Positions 37,190 to 44,720 of a stretch of DNA of 64,000 nucleotides are shown piece by piece. How positions within the stretch are numbered: position 1 is the stretch's first letter; each line of letters begins with the position of its first letter. The notes under the pieces were generated by a model that saw only the letters and a list, made by a program, of their open reading frames with translations, searched no databases and was not told the DNA's origin. Position numbers and translations under genes: made by a program. The stretch comes from Permianibacter sp046297695 (GTDB lineage: Bacteria; Pseudomonadota; Gammaproteobacteria; Enterobacterales; Permianibacteraceae): NCBI GenBank assembly GCA_046297695.1, contig JBKBHF010000015.1:1-64000 (forward strand), written 5' to 3'.

Positions 37190-38467
37190 TTATCGGGTGT
37201 TATCGCGGGACGACGTCGTGCTGCCCGGACCGCGCCGGCCAGCACCAGCTGTCGGCAGCCCTTTCAACAAAAACAACGCAATATCATCAGGAGGCGGCCC
37301 GGCCAGGGCACGGCGAACTTCGCCGACCAAACCAGGAATGGTCGCCTGGCTGACAGCCGGCAAGGATAATAACAAAGTTTCATCCTTTGCCAATCCGGGC
37401 TTGGCCAAGGCTTCCAACACACCGTCCGAGCTCAGCAGCAGACAGGCATCGGGCTGCAAGGTCTGCGTGCCACTCTCGAAGCTGGCCCAATCAAACAGGC
37501 CGACCGGGAAACTGCCCTCGCCCAGATAGCGATGGCCACCGTTCTGATACAGCAAGGGTCTCGGATAGTGGCCGCCATTGCTGTAAAGCAGTTCACCGTT
37601 TTCGCGATTGAGCACCCCGTAGAACAACGTCAGGTACTTGCCGAGATTGGCCTGCAACAACTCGCTGTTCAGGTAGGCCAGCAGTTTGTCCGGTTGGCAG
37701 ATTGTCCGGTCACCGTGGCTGCGGAACCGGCGCAACGGATGATTGATGAGGCTTTTCAGCATCATCGTGACAAAAGCCGAAGCGGCACCATGGCCGGACA
37801 CGTCGGCGATATAGAAACCGATCAGCTGTTCGTCGATCTCGAAATAATCGAGGAAATCGCCGCTGAGATAGAGCGAAGGAATGACCGCGTGACTGAAGTG
37901 CCAGCGGCCGAATTGCGCCTGTGGCTCCGGCAACAGCTGCAACTGAGCCTGCCGACCTGCCTCCTGATCCTGACGCAACAACTCCAGATTGGCCTCCAGC
38001 TCGGCATTGGCCGTTTCAAGCTCATCGCGATACTGCTGGTTTTCCTGCTCCAGAGTCGCCTTGTGCAGGGCAGAACGGACGGCATGCTCAAGCACCGCCA
38101 TATCCGAAATGGGCTTGACCAGATAATCGGTAGCGCCCAACCGCAGCGCTTCGACCACGTCGGTGATGACCCCTGCCCCGGAGATGACAATGACCGGGAT
38201 CTGCGGCTGTTCGCGGGTGAGGATTTCCAGCACCTGCAAACCGTCCATGTCAGGCATGCGCAAATCGCACAGCACGACATCCGGTTGATGGTCGCGGCAA
38301 CAACTCAAGCCCTCTTTGGCACTGGCCGCTGACACCACCTCAAAACCGATGTCTTCGAGGTATACGCACATGCTGTCGCGCACCAACCGATCATCGTCGA
38401 TGACGACAACGCGGGCTGGTGCGGAATGGGAGGTCAGGGTCACGGCAGGAGGCATGATGTGTTGCAT
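37190..38467 (-). CDS. Response regulator with PP2C-type serine phosphatase output
   Basis: A 425-residue protein. The receiver domain at about 18-135 has VVVIDDDRLVRDSM, the phosphorylated Asp in VVLCDLRMPDMDG and Lys in DYLVKPISD. A coiled-coil linker (about 140-180) follows. A SpoIIE/PP2C phosphatase domain to about 400 has SGDFLDYFEI, FYIADVSGHGAASAFVTMML, YSNGGHYPRPLL and LLLSSDGVLEAL, with the metal-binding Asp residues present. It resembles Pseudomonas HsbR. Phosphorylation probably switches its activity toward the downstream STAS protein. Confidence 0.92.
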   Translation of the reverse strand: MQHIMPPAVTLTSHSAPARVVVIDDDRLVRDSMCVYLEDIGFEVVSAASAKEGLSCCRDHQPDVVLCDLRMPDMDGLQVLEILTREQPQIPVIVISGAGVITDVVEALRLGATDYLVKPISDMAVLEHAVRSALHKATLEQENQQYRDELETANAELEANLELLRQDQEAGRQAQLQLLPEPQAQFGRWHFSHAVIPSLYLSGDFLDYFEIDEQLIGFYIADVSGHGAASAFVTMMLKSLINHPLRRFRSHGDRTICQPDKLLAYLNSELLQANLGKYLTLFYGVLNRENGELLYSNGGHYPRPLLYQNGGHRYLGEGSFPVGLFDWASFESGTQTLQPDACLLLSSDGVLEALAKPGLAKDETLLLSLPAVSQATIPGLVGEVRRALAGPPPDDIALFLLKGLPTAGAGRRGPGSTTSSRDNTR

Positions 38468-38638
38468 AGCAGCAGCGCGGGAAAGCGCTGTTCTTGTTAT
38501 AGCACAGCAGCAAATTTTCGCGCGCCGGGATCGGCGAGATTGCTACAAATTCCACAGAAAGGAAAGCTTTTCCACCACGTTCAGACCGCCGTGCCAACTG
38601 CGATGTCGGTAGTGGAAAACGGCGTGGGACAATACTGA

Positions 38639-38668
38639 TTGACGGTGACGCTCCAGTTTTCCTAGTAT
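38639..38668 (+). promoter_or_regulatory. Sigma70-type promoter of the PilZ gene
   Basis: TTGACG (38639-38644) and TAGTAT (38663-38668) are spaced by 18 bases, 42 bases before the PilZ ATG. Confidence 0.65.
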
Positions 38669-38710
38669 CGGGCTCGGCACTCAATCGGGTGCCGTCTCGG
38701 GAGAGTTCTT

Positions 38711-39019
38711 ATGCTACTTGCCCAAGCACGTGATTACGCTGAGCGCCGCGACTTCATCCGGATGTTTGTTGATGCCCGGGTTGAAATCGTCGACGAAGAC
38801 AGCGGAATGGAATACCACGGCGAAGCGCGCAACCTCAGCGGTCGCGGCCTGATGTTCGAGGCCAACGTCGAACCTGCAGTTGGCGCCAATCTGCGGGTGA
38901 CGGTTTCGTCCAATCAATCGCGGATGCCACCGCTGCACGCCTCATTCAAGGTGATCCGGGTACACAAGCAGAAAAACGGTCGCTTTGAAGTCGCCGGAGA
39001 GCTGAGTGACGTGAGTTAA
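38711..39019 (+). CDS. PilZ domain protein
   Basis: A 102-residue single-domain protein. PilZ domains bind cyclic di-GMP through an RxxxR motif and a [D/N]xSxxG motif. Here the N-terminus has ERRDFIRMFVDARVEI (Arg cluster) and EARNLSGRGLMFEA provides the NLSGRG equivalent of D/NxSxxG. GGGAGAG precedes the ATG. It has its own promoter and terminator and is a plausible c-di-GMP adaptor for the neighbouring signalling genes. Confidence 0.9.
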   Translation: MLLAQARDYAERRDFIRMFVDARVEIVDEDSGMEYHGEARNLSGRGLMFEANVEPAVGANLRVTVSSNQSRMPPLHASFKVIRVHKQKNGRFEVAGELSDVS

Positions 39020-39022
39020 AGC

Positions 39023-39049
39023 AAAAACGCGCCATTCGGCGCGTTTTTT
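39023..39049 (+). terminator. Rho-independent terminator after the PilZ gene
   Basis: AAAAACGCGCC-ATTC-GGCGCGTTTTTT: an 11-bp stem with a 4-nt loop and a T-run, 3 bases after the stop codon. The A-run also allows function on the other strand. Confidence 0.92.
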
Positions 39050-39312
39050 GTTTACGGGCACCGCTATTGGCGCTGGCATTGCGCCAAGGTGTTTTGTCCC
39101 CCCGAAAAACTGCCGCCCAGCGGCGGTAGCAGTTCTGTCTCCCTTCAAAAAGCACGCAGTCCGATTGCACTTCCCTGCCACAATCGCGCCAGCGTTGCGA
39201 CGAACCGTTCCTACTCCTGTCCGCTATCGCGCCAATCATTGCCGGTCTTGTTCGCTGCAGCGCTCGGATATGGAACGCCCGATACTGACCGAGCGGCGCC
39301 CTGCACGGGACC

Positions 39313-40044
39313 TCAGCAATCATCAAACGCCGGATCGCAGTCTTCATCCAACGCGGGCTGCGGCGGATTGCCGTCGTGGATCAGGAACTGGCGTCGCTGC
39401 AGATAGGCATCGCGGACAAAGGCGTACTCATCCAGCGCCTCCTCCAGATGCCCTTCCAGGGGGAACAGATCCTGACGGGTGTTCAGCACATCGAGACCAA
39501 GCACGGTATTGCGAGTCGGCACGTGATCGACGTTTTCACTGATCCCGACCTGCGCGTCGGCGGGACGGCCGACCAGATCACGCAAGGTGCTGGGGCCAAG
39601 ACCCGGCAGCATCAGATAGGGACCATCACCAATACCCCAGTAGGCGAGCGTCTGGCCGAAGTCTTCATCTTGACGCGCAAGTCCAAGCGGCGTGGCCGGA
39701 TCAAACAGACCAGCCAAACCGAACGTGCTGTTGATCAGCAAGCGGCCAGTGCTGATGGCGAATTTCTTGAATTTGAGCTGCAGCAGCGAGTTGCCCATGT
39801 TGCTGAGCTCGCCGACGTTGGCGAGCGCATTGTCGATGCGCTCGTCCACCACGGTCGGTACCACGGTGTCGTAAGCCTTGGCTGCCGGCCGCAGCACCGC
39901 CTTGTCGATCGCCTTGTTGACGCTGTACATCGAACGGTTGAACCCTTCGAACGGGTCTGCGGGGTTATTGGTATGGGTGCTGGCACATGCCGACAGCAGC
40001 AGCAGCGACGCCAGTGCAAACAGGCGCAAGACAAGATTGGTCAT
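39313..40044 (-). CDS. mlaA: MlaA outer-membrane lipoprotein
   Basis: MlaA (VacJ) removes misplaced phospholipids from the outer leaflet of the outer membrane as part of the Mla system. A lipoprotein signal (LVLRLFALASLLLLSACAST) places the lipidated Cys at about residue 20. The family blocks DPFEGFNRSMYSVNKAID, FGLAGLFDPATPLGL, DFGQTLAYWGIGDGPYLMLP and GPSTLRDLVGR follow. The ATG at 40044 is 5 bases after GGAAG. It lies 47 bp after bufC on the same strand; the other mla genes are absent here. Confidence 0.95.
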   Translation of the reverse strand: MTNLVLRLFALASLLLLSACASTHTNNPADPFEGFNRSMYSVNKAIDKAVLRPAAKAYDTVVPTVVDERIDNALANVGELSNMGNSLLQLKFKKFAISTGRLLINSTFGLAGLFDPATPLGLARQDEDFGQTLAYWGIGDGPYLMLPGLGPSTLRDLVGRPADAQVGISENVDHVPTRNTVLGLDVLNTRQDLFPLEGHLEEALDEYAFVRDAYLQRRQFLIHDGNPPQPALDEDCDPAFDDC

Positions 40045-40091
40045 CATGACTTCCACAAACGGGCAACCGAGCCCGACAAACGGCCGCGATT

Positions 40092-40877
40092 CTACGTCAG
40101 CGGCAGCACAATGTCCCGGCGGGCGAAATCTTGTAACGCCGACAACCCGCCCGCCATAAGCTGCGCGACCGGCAGCTTGAGCTGTTCGGCCAGACGGCTC
40201 AGCAAGCTTCCCGCCGTGTCAGGCCCCTGCTCCAGCAGGCTCAGCAACTGGAAGCTGACCGCGTTCAACGCCAGAAACTGCACCGCGTCGTCACGGTTTC
40301 GGTACACCACCAGACAGGTAGGCGCCGGATCCGGCTGCTCAGGCTGAAAATCCGGGCCGATATGCTGGACCGGGTAGTGATAGGCCTGAATAAACGCCAG
40401 CGGAGACAGCACCAATTGACTCTGAAGCCCCAGCTCGGCAGCAACCGGCTCTGGCAAGGTTTCGGTCGCAATCTGGGCGACCAGTTCGAGCCACTCGTAA
40501 TGGGCGAGTTCCAGCAGGAACGGAAACTGCGGTGCCAGCTCAGGCGGCTTCTCATGCGCCAGATAATCCAGAAACTCGGCCGGGATCTCGCTGAACAGCG
40601 GGCTGTGCGAAACGTGCCGGGCATAAAAATCGCGCACCAGGGCACGCCAGTCCGCAGCAGCCATCAGACTGCGCAACACCGGAAAGCAATTGCGGACAAA
40701 GCCTTCGATGTTGTTGAAAAAGAGCTCGCGATAGACCGCCATGCGCCGCTCATCCACATCAGCCGGGCGCGCCATGCCCGCCGGATCCCGGATGTGCGCC
40801 GTGAACGCAAACTGGGCGCGCTGAAAGCCCGGCAGCGACTCAGCCTGCGACTGCGTGTGGGCGTACTCGGCGCTCAT
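40092..40877 (-). CDS. HvfC/BufC-type RiPP partner protein (DUF2063)
   Basis: A 261-residue protein with an N-terminal DUF2063-type helical domain (RMAVYRELFFNNIEGFVRNCFPVLRS-like segment, FYARHVSHSPLFSEIPAEFL) and a C-terminal winged-helix-like part. In the HvfABC/bufferin systems this protein binds the precursor and works with the multinuclear iron enzyme to modify its cysteines. It overlaps bufB by about 40 bp. GGAG 7 bases before the ATG at 40877 supports this start over the adjacent GTG at 40880. Confidence 0.88.
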   Translation of the reverse strand: MSAEYAHTQSQAESLPGFQRAQFAFTAHIRDPAGMARPADVDERRMAVYRELFFNNIEGFVRNCFPVLRSLMAAADWRALVRDFYARHVSHSPLFSEIPAEFLDYLAHEKPPELAPQFPFLLELAHYEWLELVAQIATETLPEPVAAELGLQSQLVLSPLAFIQAYHYPVQHIGPDFQPEQPDPAPTCLVVYRNRDDAVQFLALNAVSFQLLSLLEQGPDTAGSLLSRLAEQLKLPVAQLMAGGLSALQDFARRDIVLPLT

Positions 40878-41736
40878 CACTCATCTCCACGCGGTCGTGT
40901 TGCACTGCGGCCTGCTGCAGCCGCGCAATCTGCTGCAGCTCCTGCTGCAGAACCGGCAGCGGCGGAATATTGAAATCGCGCTCGAGCAGCGTCGGCAATG
41001 GTCCCCACTGCCGATAGGCTTGCGCCAGCAACGCCCAGACATCCGGTTTGACCTCGCTGCCGTGGGTGTCGACCAGCAGATCCGGGGCTTCGTCGTAATG
41101 GCCCGCGACATGCAGCCAGGCAATCCGCTCGCCTGGCAGCGCAGCCAGAAACGCCTGCGCGTCATACCGGTGATTGACGCTGTTCACGTAGATATTGTTG
41201 ACGTCCAGCAGCAGCTGGCAATCGGCTTCCGCCAGTACCGCGAGCAGAAATTCCAGTTCGGTCATCTGTTGGCTGGGTGCGGCATAGTAGGAAACATTTT
41301 CGATGGCGATGCGCTGGCCGAGCAAATCCTGCACCTGCCGGATGCGCGCGGCAACATAGTGGACAGCGTCGTCCGTAAACGGGATGGGCAGCAGATCGTA
41401 AAGATGGCCGTGATCACTGCAGTAACTGAGGTGTTCGCTGTAGGCCAGCACACCATGGCGCTGCATGAAAGCGCCGACTTCCTTGACGAACTCGACATCG
41501 ATCGGAGTCGGCCCGCCCAGTGACAACGACAAGCCGTGGCTGACGAACGGGTACTGCTCGGTAAACGCGCGAAAGCGCTTGCCGAGCGCACCGCCGAGGC
41601 GCAACCAGTTTTCCGGCGCGACCTCGAAAAACGCGATCTCGGGCAGCGGGGTGGTTTGCAGCAGCAGCATCAGCTCCCGCCGCAAACCCAGACCAGCACC
41701 ATGAACCGGACGCGGTGCTTGCACAGACAGGTTCAT
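40840..41736 (-). CDS. MNIO family enzyme (DUF692, HvfB/BufB-like)
   Basis: Multinuclear non-haem iron oxidative enzyme of 298 residues with a TIM-barrel pattern. Metal-ligand regions are visible: FFEVAPENW, FVSHGLSLSLGG, AYSEHLSYCSD, IAIENVSYY, LLLDVNNIYVNSVNH, WLHVAGHYDEAPDLLVDTHG and LLERDFNIPP. This family converts precursor cysteines to oxazolone/thioamide or thiooxazole groups. It lies between the precursor gene (25 bp upstream) and bufC (overlapping), a complete modification cassette. Confidence 0.93.
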   Translation of the reverse strand: MNLSVQAPRPVHGAGLGLRRELMLLLQTTPLPEIAFFEVAPENWLRLGGALGKRFRAFTEQYPFVSHGLSLSLGGPTPIDVEFVKEVGAFMQRHGVLAYSEHLSYCSDHGHLYDLLPIPFTDDAVHYVAARIRQVQDLLGQRIAIENVSYYAAPSQQMTELEFLLAVLAEADCQLLLDVNNIYVNSVNHRYDAQAFLAALPGERIAWLHVAGHYDEAPDLLVDTHGSEVKPDVWALLAQAYRQWGPLPTLLERDFNIPPLPVLQQELQQIARLQQAAVQHDRVEMSDERRVRPHAVAG

Positions 41737-41761
41737 GGCCTGACCCTCCTGCGATCAGCGA

Positions 41762-42169
41762 TTACTTCTTCTCTTCCTTCTTCTTGTCGCCGCCGCACTT
41801 GCCTTCACCGCACTTGCCTTCCTTGCCTTTCATTTCTTCGCCACACTTTCCTTCACCACACTTGCCTTCCTTGCCTTTGTGGTCTTCCCCGCATTTGCCT
41901 TCGCCGCACTTGCCCTCACCGCATTTGCCTTCCTTGCCTTTCTTGTCCTCACCGCACTTGCCTTCGCCACACTTGCCGTCCTTGCCTTTCTGCTCGCCGC
42001 ACTTGCCTTCCTGGCCTTTTTCACCGCCTTCAAAGAAAGCCAGTTTGTAACCCGCCTGCAGATCGTTGTAACCGAACAAGGTGCTGTCGGCGCTGGCTGT
42101 GCCGGTCACCGCAACGGAAGCAACAACAGAAGCGCCGATCAGCGCGGACAGTTTGGTTTTGCGGTTCAT
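41762..42169 (-). CDS. Cys-rich repeat precursor peptide (HvfA/BufA-like)
   Basis: A 135-residue secreted RiPP precursor. It has a signal peptide over about residues 1-28 (KLSALIGASVVASVAVTGTASA), then a short region (STLFGYNDLQAGYKLAFFEG) and a low-complexity tail with ten cysteines, each in [E/D]GKCG. The Cys motifs are arranged as singles, pairs and one triple separated by Lys-rich linkers. HvfA-like precursors carry EGKCG cores that are oxidatively modified by the MNIO enzyme and bind copper. It is the first gene of the buf cluster, with AGGAGA before the ATG. Confidence 0.92.
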   Translation of the reverse strand: MNRKTKLSALIGASVVASVAVTGTASADSTLFGYNDLQAGYKLAFFEGGEKGQEGKCGEQKGKDGKCGEGKCGEDKKGKEGKCGEGKCGEGKCGEDHKGKEGKCGEGKCGEEMKGKEGKCGEGKCGGDKKKEEKK

Positions 42170-42192
42170 GTTTTCATCTCCTGAAAGTTTGA

Positions 42193-42256
42193 GTCACGAA
42201 TGTCACGGCGTTTGCAGTCACGGTGTTCGTCCGGCCAAACAAGATGGCGAACACCG
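42193..42256 (-). promoter_or_regulatory. Upstream regulatory region of the buf cluster
   Basis: CGGTGTTCG (42221-42229) and CGAACACCG (42248-42256) form a perfect 9-bp inverted repeat with an 18-nt spacer. Three GTCACG direct repeats lie at 42193, 42202 and 42217. Both lie between the precursor ATG (42169) and the ccmI gene end. They could be an operator or an mRNA structure; I do not recognise the regulator, and no clear -10/-35 was seen. Confidence 0.4.
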
Positions 42257-42361
42257 TACTGTTCAGGAACCAGGACCACAAACTCTGGCGCTCCGAGCTG
42301 CCGCACGGGCCGTTAGAGCATGGCCCAGCGAACGTTGTTACGACAGCTCAGCGGAAATATT

Positions 42362-43621
42362 TCACAAAACCGAGTCAATGAGCAGCTGTTGCTTGGGCTG
42401 CTGCCGCCAATCGAACGCGGCGAGCTTGCCTTCCAGATCGCCCGGAGCCGGCTCGACGGAGCCTTTCATCGACACCCGCGCCACCAGCGTCACCCGTTGC
42501 TGATCGGACAATTTGACCGCCGGATTCATCGCATTGGCATCGGACAAGGTCACGGTCGTTGGCAACGCCGACACCGGTAACACCGCGACCGCTACCGGCA
42601 GGCCCGGCCCGGACTCGGCCCGGGCAAAGACAAACACCCGCGCCTTGTCACCCGCCTTGGCCTTGAGTGCCGGTGCCAGGCTGACCGCCACACTCAGGCT
42701 GTCGGAACCGGTCGATGCGGCCCCAGCCGCTTTCGGTGCCGTCGCCGACGGTTCGCTGGTGACCATGGCGCCGTTACTGCTCGCTCGCGCCTGCGCGGCC
42801 CGGGCATCGGCAATCACCTTGTCGAGCATGGCCGACGACTCGCTGTCGGCCGAGCGATTGGCCTTGAGCGCGGTAAACGCCGCTATCGCTTCGTCGAAGC
42901 GGCCGGTTTCCATGTCGCGGTAGGCGGTAAGCAGCCGCGCGCCTTCATGATTGGGATCGAGCTGCAAGGCCTGACGCAACAGGCGATCGACTTCCGGCAG
43001 GGCCGCATCCTGCTCGGCCATCCGCAGCGTCTGGGCATAGGCGACCAGATAATCCGGCTCGTTTGGATTCAGCTTGCGTGCGTGATCAAACGCCTGCAGC
43101 GCTTCGCGGGGACGCTCCATGCTGAGGTAAGAACGGCCCAGCAGATACCAGCCCTCCAGATCCTCCGGATCATCGTGCAGACGGGTGCGCAACATCAGCA
43201 GCATGTCGACCATGTTGCGCTGCTCGCCCACCTCCGTGGCATCAAGCGATTGCCACGCTTTGACCTGCGGGTAACTGCCCAGCTGCCAATACACCAGCGC
43301 AGAAACCAATGGCAGAACGATGGCCAGACTGAGCACCAGTGGCAACCGCGTGGTCGGCACCTGACTGCGCGTTTCGCCCTGTTCGACATCCGCCAACAGT
43401 CGACGGGCATTCTCGGCATCGCGACGGGCTTTTTCTTCGGCATCGATCGCGCCGCTCGCCAATAGCTGTTCCAGTTCAGCCGCACGCTCGCGATAGAGGC
43501 TCTTGTTCAGCGCCAGGCGGTCGGCGTCCACCGCATCCTGCAACCACAACGGGCGCAACAGAACGAACAGCACCAGCAACAACAATATGGCGGTCACCGC
43601 CAGAAACATCATGATGCTCAT
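42362..43621 (-). CDS. ccmI: Cytochrome c maturation protein CcmI
   Basis: Apocytochrome c chaperone, 419 residues. The N-terminus has two membrane segments (about 5-23 and 95-115) flanking a coiled-coil loop (LNKSLYRERAAELEQLLASG). TPR repeats at about 140-275 (WYLLGRSYLSMERPREALQA) bind the C-terminus of the apocytochrome. The C-terminal periplasmic domain (VSLAPALKAKAGDKARVFVF) is the CcmI beta domain. It is the last gene of the ccm operon and overlaps ccmH by 4 bp. Confidence 0.93.
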   Translation of the reverse strand: MSIMMFLAVTAILLLLVLFVLLRPLWLQDAVDADRLALNKSLYRERAAELEQLLASGAIDAEEKARRDAENARRLLADVEQGETRSQVPTTRLPLVLSLAIVLPLVSALVYWQLGSYPQVKAWQSLDATEVGEQRNMVDMLLMLRTRLHDDPEDLEGWYLLGRSYLSMERPREALQAFDHARKLNPNEPDYLVAYAQTLRMAEQDAALPEVDRLLRQALQLDPNHEGARLLTAYRDMETGRFDEAIAAFTALKANRSADSESSAMLDKVIADARAAQARASSNGAMVTSEPSATAPKAAGAASTGSDSLSVAVSLAPALKAKAGDKARVFVFARAESGPGLPVAVAVLPVSALPTTVTLSDANAMNPAVKLSDQQRVTLVARVSMKGSVEPAPGDLEGKLAAFDWRQQPKQQLLIDSVL

Positions 43622-44079
43622 TCGCGCTTATCCTGTTCAAGCAATGCCCGCAACCGTGCCTGCTCTTGCTCCGACAGCGGCGCCGAAGCGGATCGCGGCC
43701 GGCGCCGATACCACATGACAATGGCCACGATCACCGCCAGCAACGCCAGCGCCGGGCCAAACCAGAGCAATACGGTGCTGCCCTTCAATGGCGGCCGATA
43801 CAGCACAAAATCGCCGTAGCGCTGCTGCAGGAAGTCAGCGATCTGCTCATCGCTGGCGTTCGCCTTGATCTGGGTGTAGATGATGTGGCGCAGATCCTTG
43901 GCGAGCGGCGCGTTGGAATCGGCAAGATTCTGGTTCTGGCATTTCGGGCAGCGAAACTCTTCTACCAGTGTCCGAAAACGCTGTTCCTGCTCCAGTGAAT
44001 CAAACGGATAGGCATCAATATCGCCGACGCTGCTGCCCGCCCAGAACATGGCGATGACAAGCAAGAACACGCGCATCAT
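43618..44079 (-). CDS. ccmH: Cytochrome c maturation protein CcmH (CcmL-like)
   Basis: Periplasmic thiol-disulfide protein, 153 residues, anchored by a C-terminal membrane helix (VLLWFGPALALLAVIVAIVM) with a cleavable signal. The motif FRCPKCQNQNLADSNAPLA carries the CxxC pair that reduces apocytochrome c. It overlaps ccmG and ccmI by 4 bp each (ATGA-type), so the genes are translationally coupled. Confidence 0.94.
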   Translation of the reverse strand: MMRVFLLVIAMFWAGSSVGDIDAYPFDSLEQEQRFRTLVEEFRCPKCQNQNLADSNAPLAKDLRHIIYTQIKANASDEQIADFLQQRYGDFVLYRPPLKGSTVLLWFGPALALLAVIVAIVMWYRRRPRSASAPLSEQEQARLRALLEQDKRE

Positions 44080-44720
44080 GGCTGCACCCCCGCTCGTGCC
44101 AGCAACGGCACGATCTCGTCCTGCCAGATGCGCTCATTCAGATCGCCGGCGCGGCGATACAAAATGACGCCCTCTGCCGACACCAGAAAGGTTTCCGGTG
44201 CGCCATAGACACCGAGATCGATCCCCAGCATGCCATCGGCATCGACCAGTGTCGTCTCGTAGGGATTGCCCAGTCGAGCCAGATACTCCAGGGCCTTGTT
44301 GCGGTCATCCTTGTAATTGAGACCGATAAGCCGGATACGGTTTTGCTTGGCGAGCTCGAGCAGATACGGATGCTCTACATAGCAGGTCGGGCACCAAGTC
44401 GCCCAGACATTCAGCAGGTACGGTTTGCCGCGCAGATCATTCTGCGTGAGCTGTCGGGTTTCCTCGCCAAGCACCGGCAACTGAAACGCCGGCATCGGCT
44501 TGCCGGTCAGCACGGACGGCAGCTCGGTTGGATCTTTACCAAGGCCGACAAAGAACAGCACCAACAAGCCCATGAAAATCAGCAACGGTGCCAGGAAACG
44601 CAGCGGCAGGCCTTTCGATTTGACCGACTCGGTCGGTGTCGCTGCGGTGGTCGTTGTTGCCTGCGGCGTTGTCGTTGGCGCTGGTGTTGGCTCGGGTGTT
44701 GGCGTAACGGTTTCGGTCAT
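44076..44720 (-). CDS. ccmG: Thiol:disulfide interchange protein CcmG (DsbE)
   Basis: Membrane-anchored thioredoxin-like protein, 214 residues, that keeps apocytochrome cysteines reduced. The redox motif WATWCPTCYVEHPYL (CPTC) lies near residue 112; GAPETFLVSAEGVI has the cis-Pro. It starts with an unusual Thr/Pro-rich cytoplasmic stretch of about 35 residues before the membrane helix (LRFLAPLLIFMGLLVLFFVG). I chose the ATG at 44720, which overlaps the ccmF stop, over the longer frame to 44876. Confidence 0.94.
   Translation of the reverse strand: MTETVTPTPEPTPAPTTTPQATTTTAATPTESVKSKGLPLRFLAPLLIFMGLLVLFFVGLGKDPTELPSVLTGKPMPAFQLPVLGEETRQLTQNDLRGKPYLLNVWATWCPTCYVEHPYLLELAKQNRIRLIGLNYKDDRNKALEYLARLGNPYETTLVDADGMLGIDLGVYGAPETFLVSAEGVILYRRAGDLNERIWQDEIVPLLARAGVQP

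Noticed and set aside
41762..42169. Regular repeats that could be taken for a CRISPR array
   Set aside because: The periodicity is that of EGKCG codons in one intact secreted-precursor frame; there are no unique spacers of constant length.
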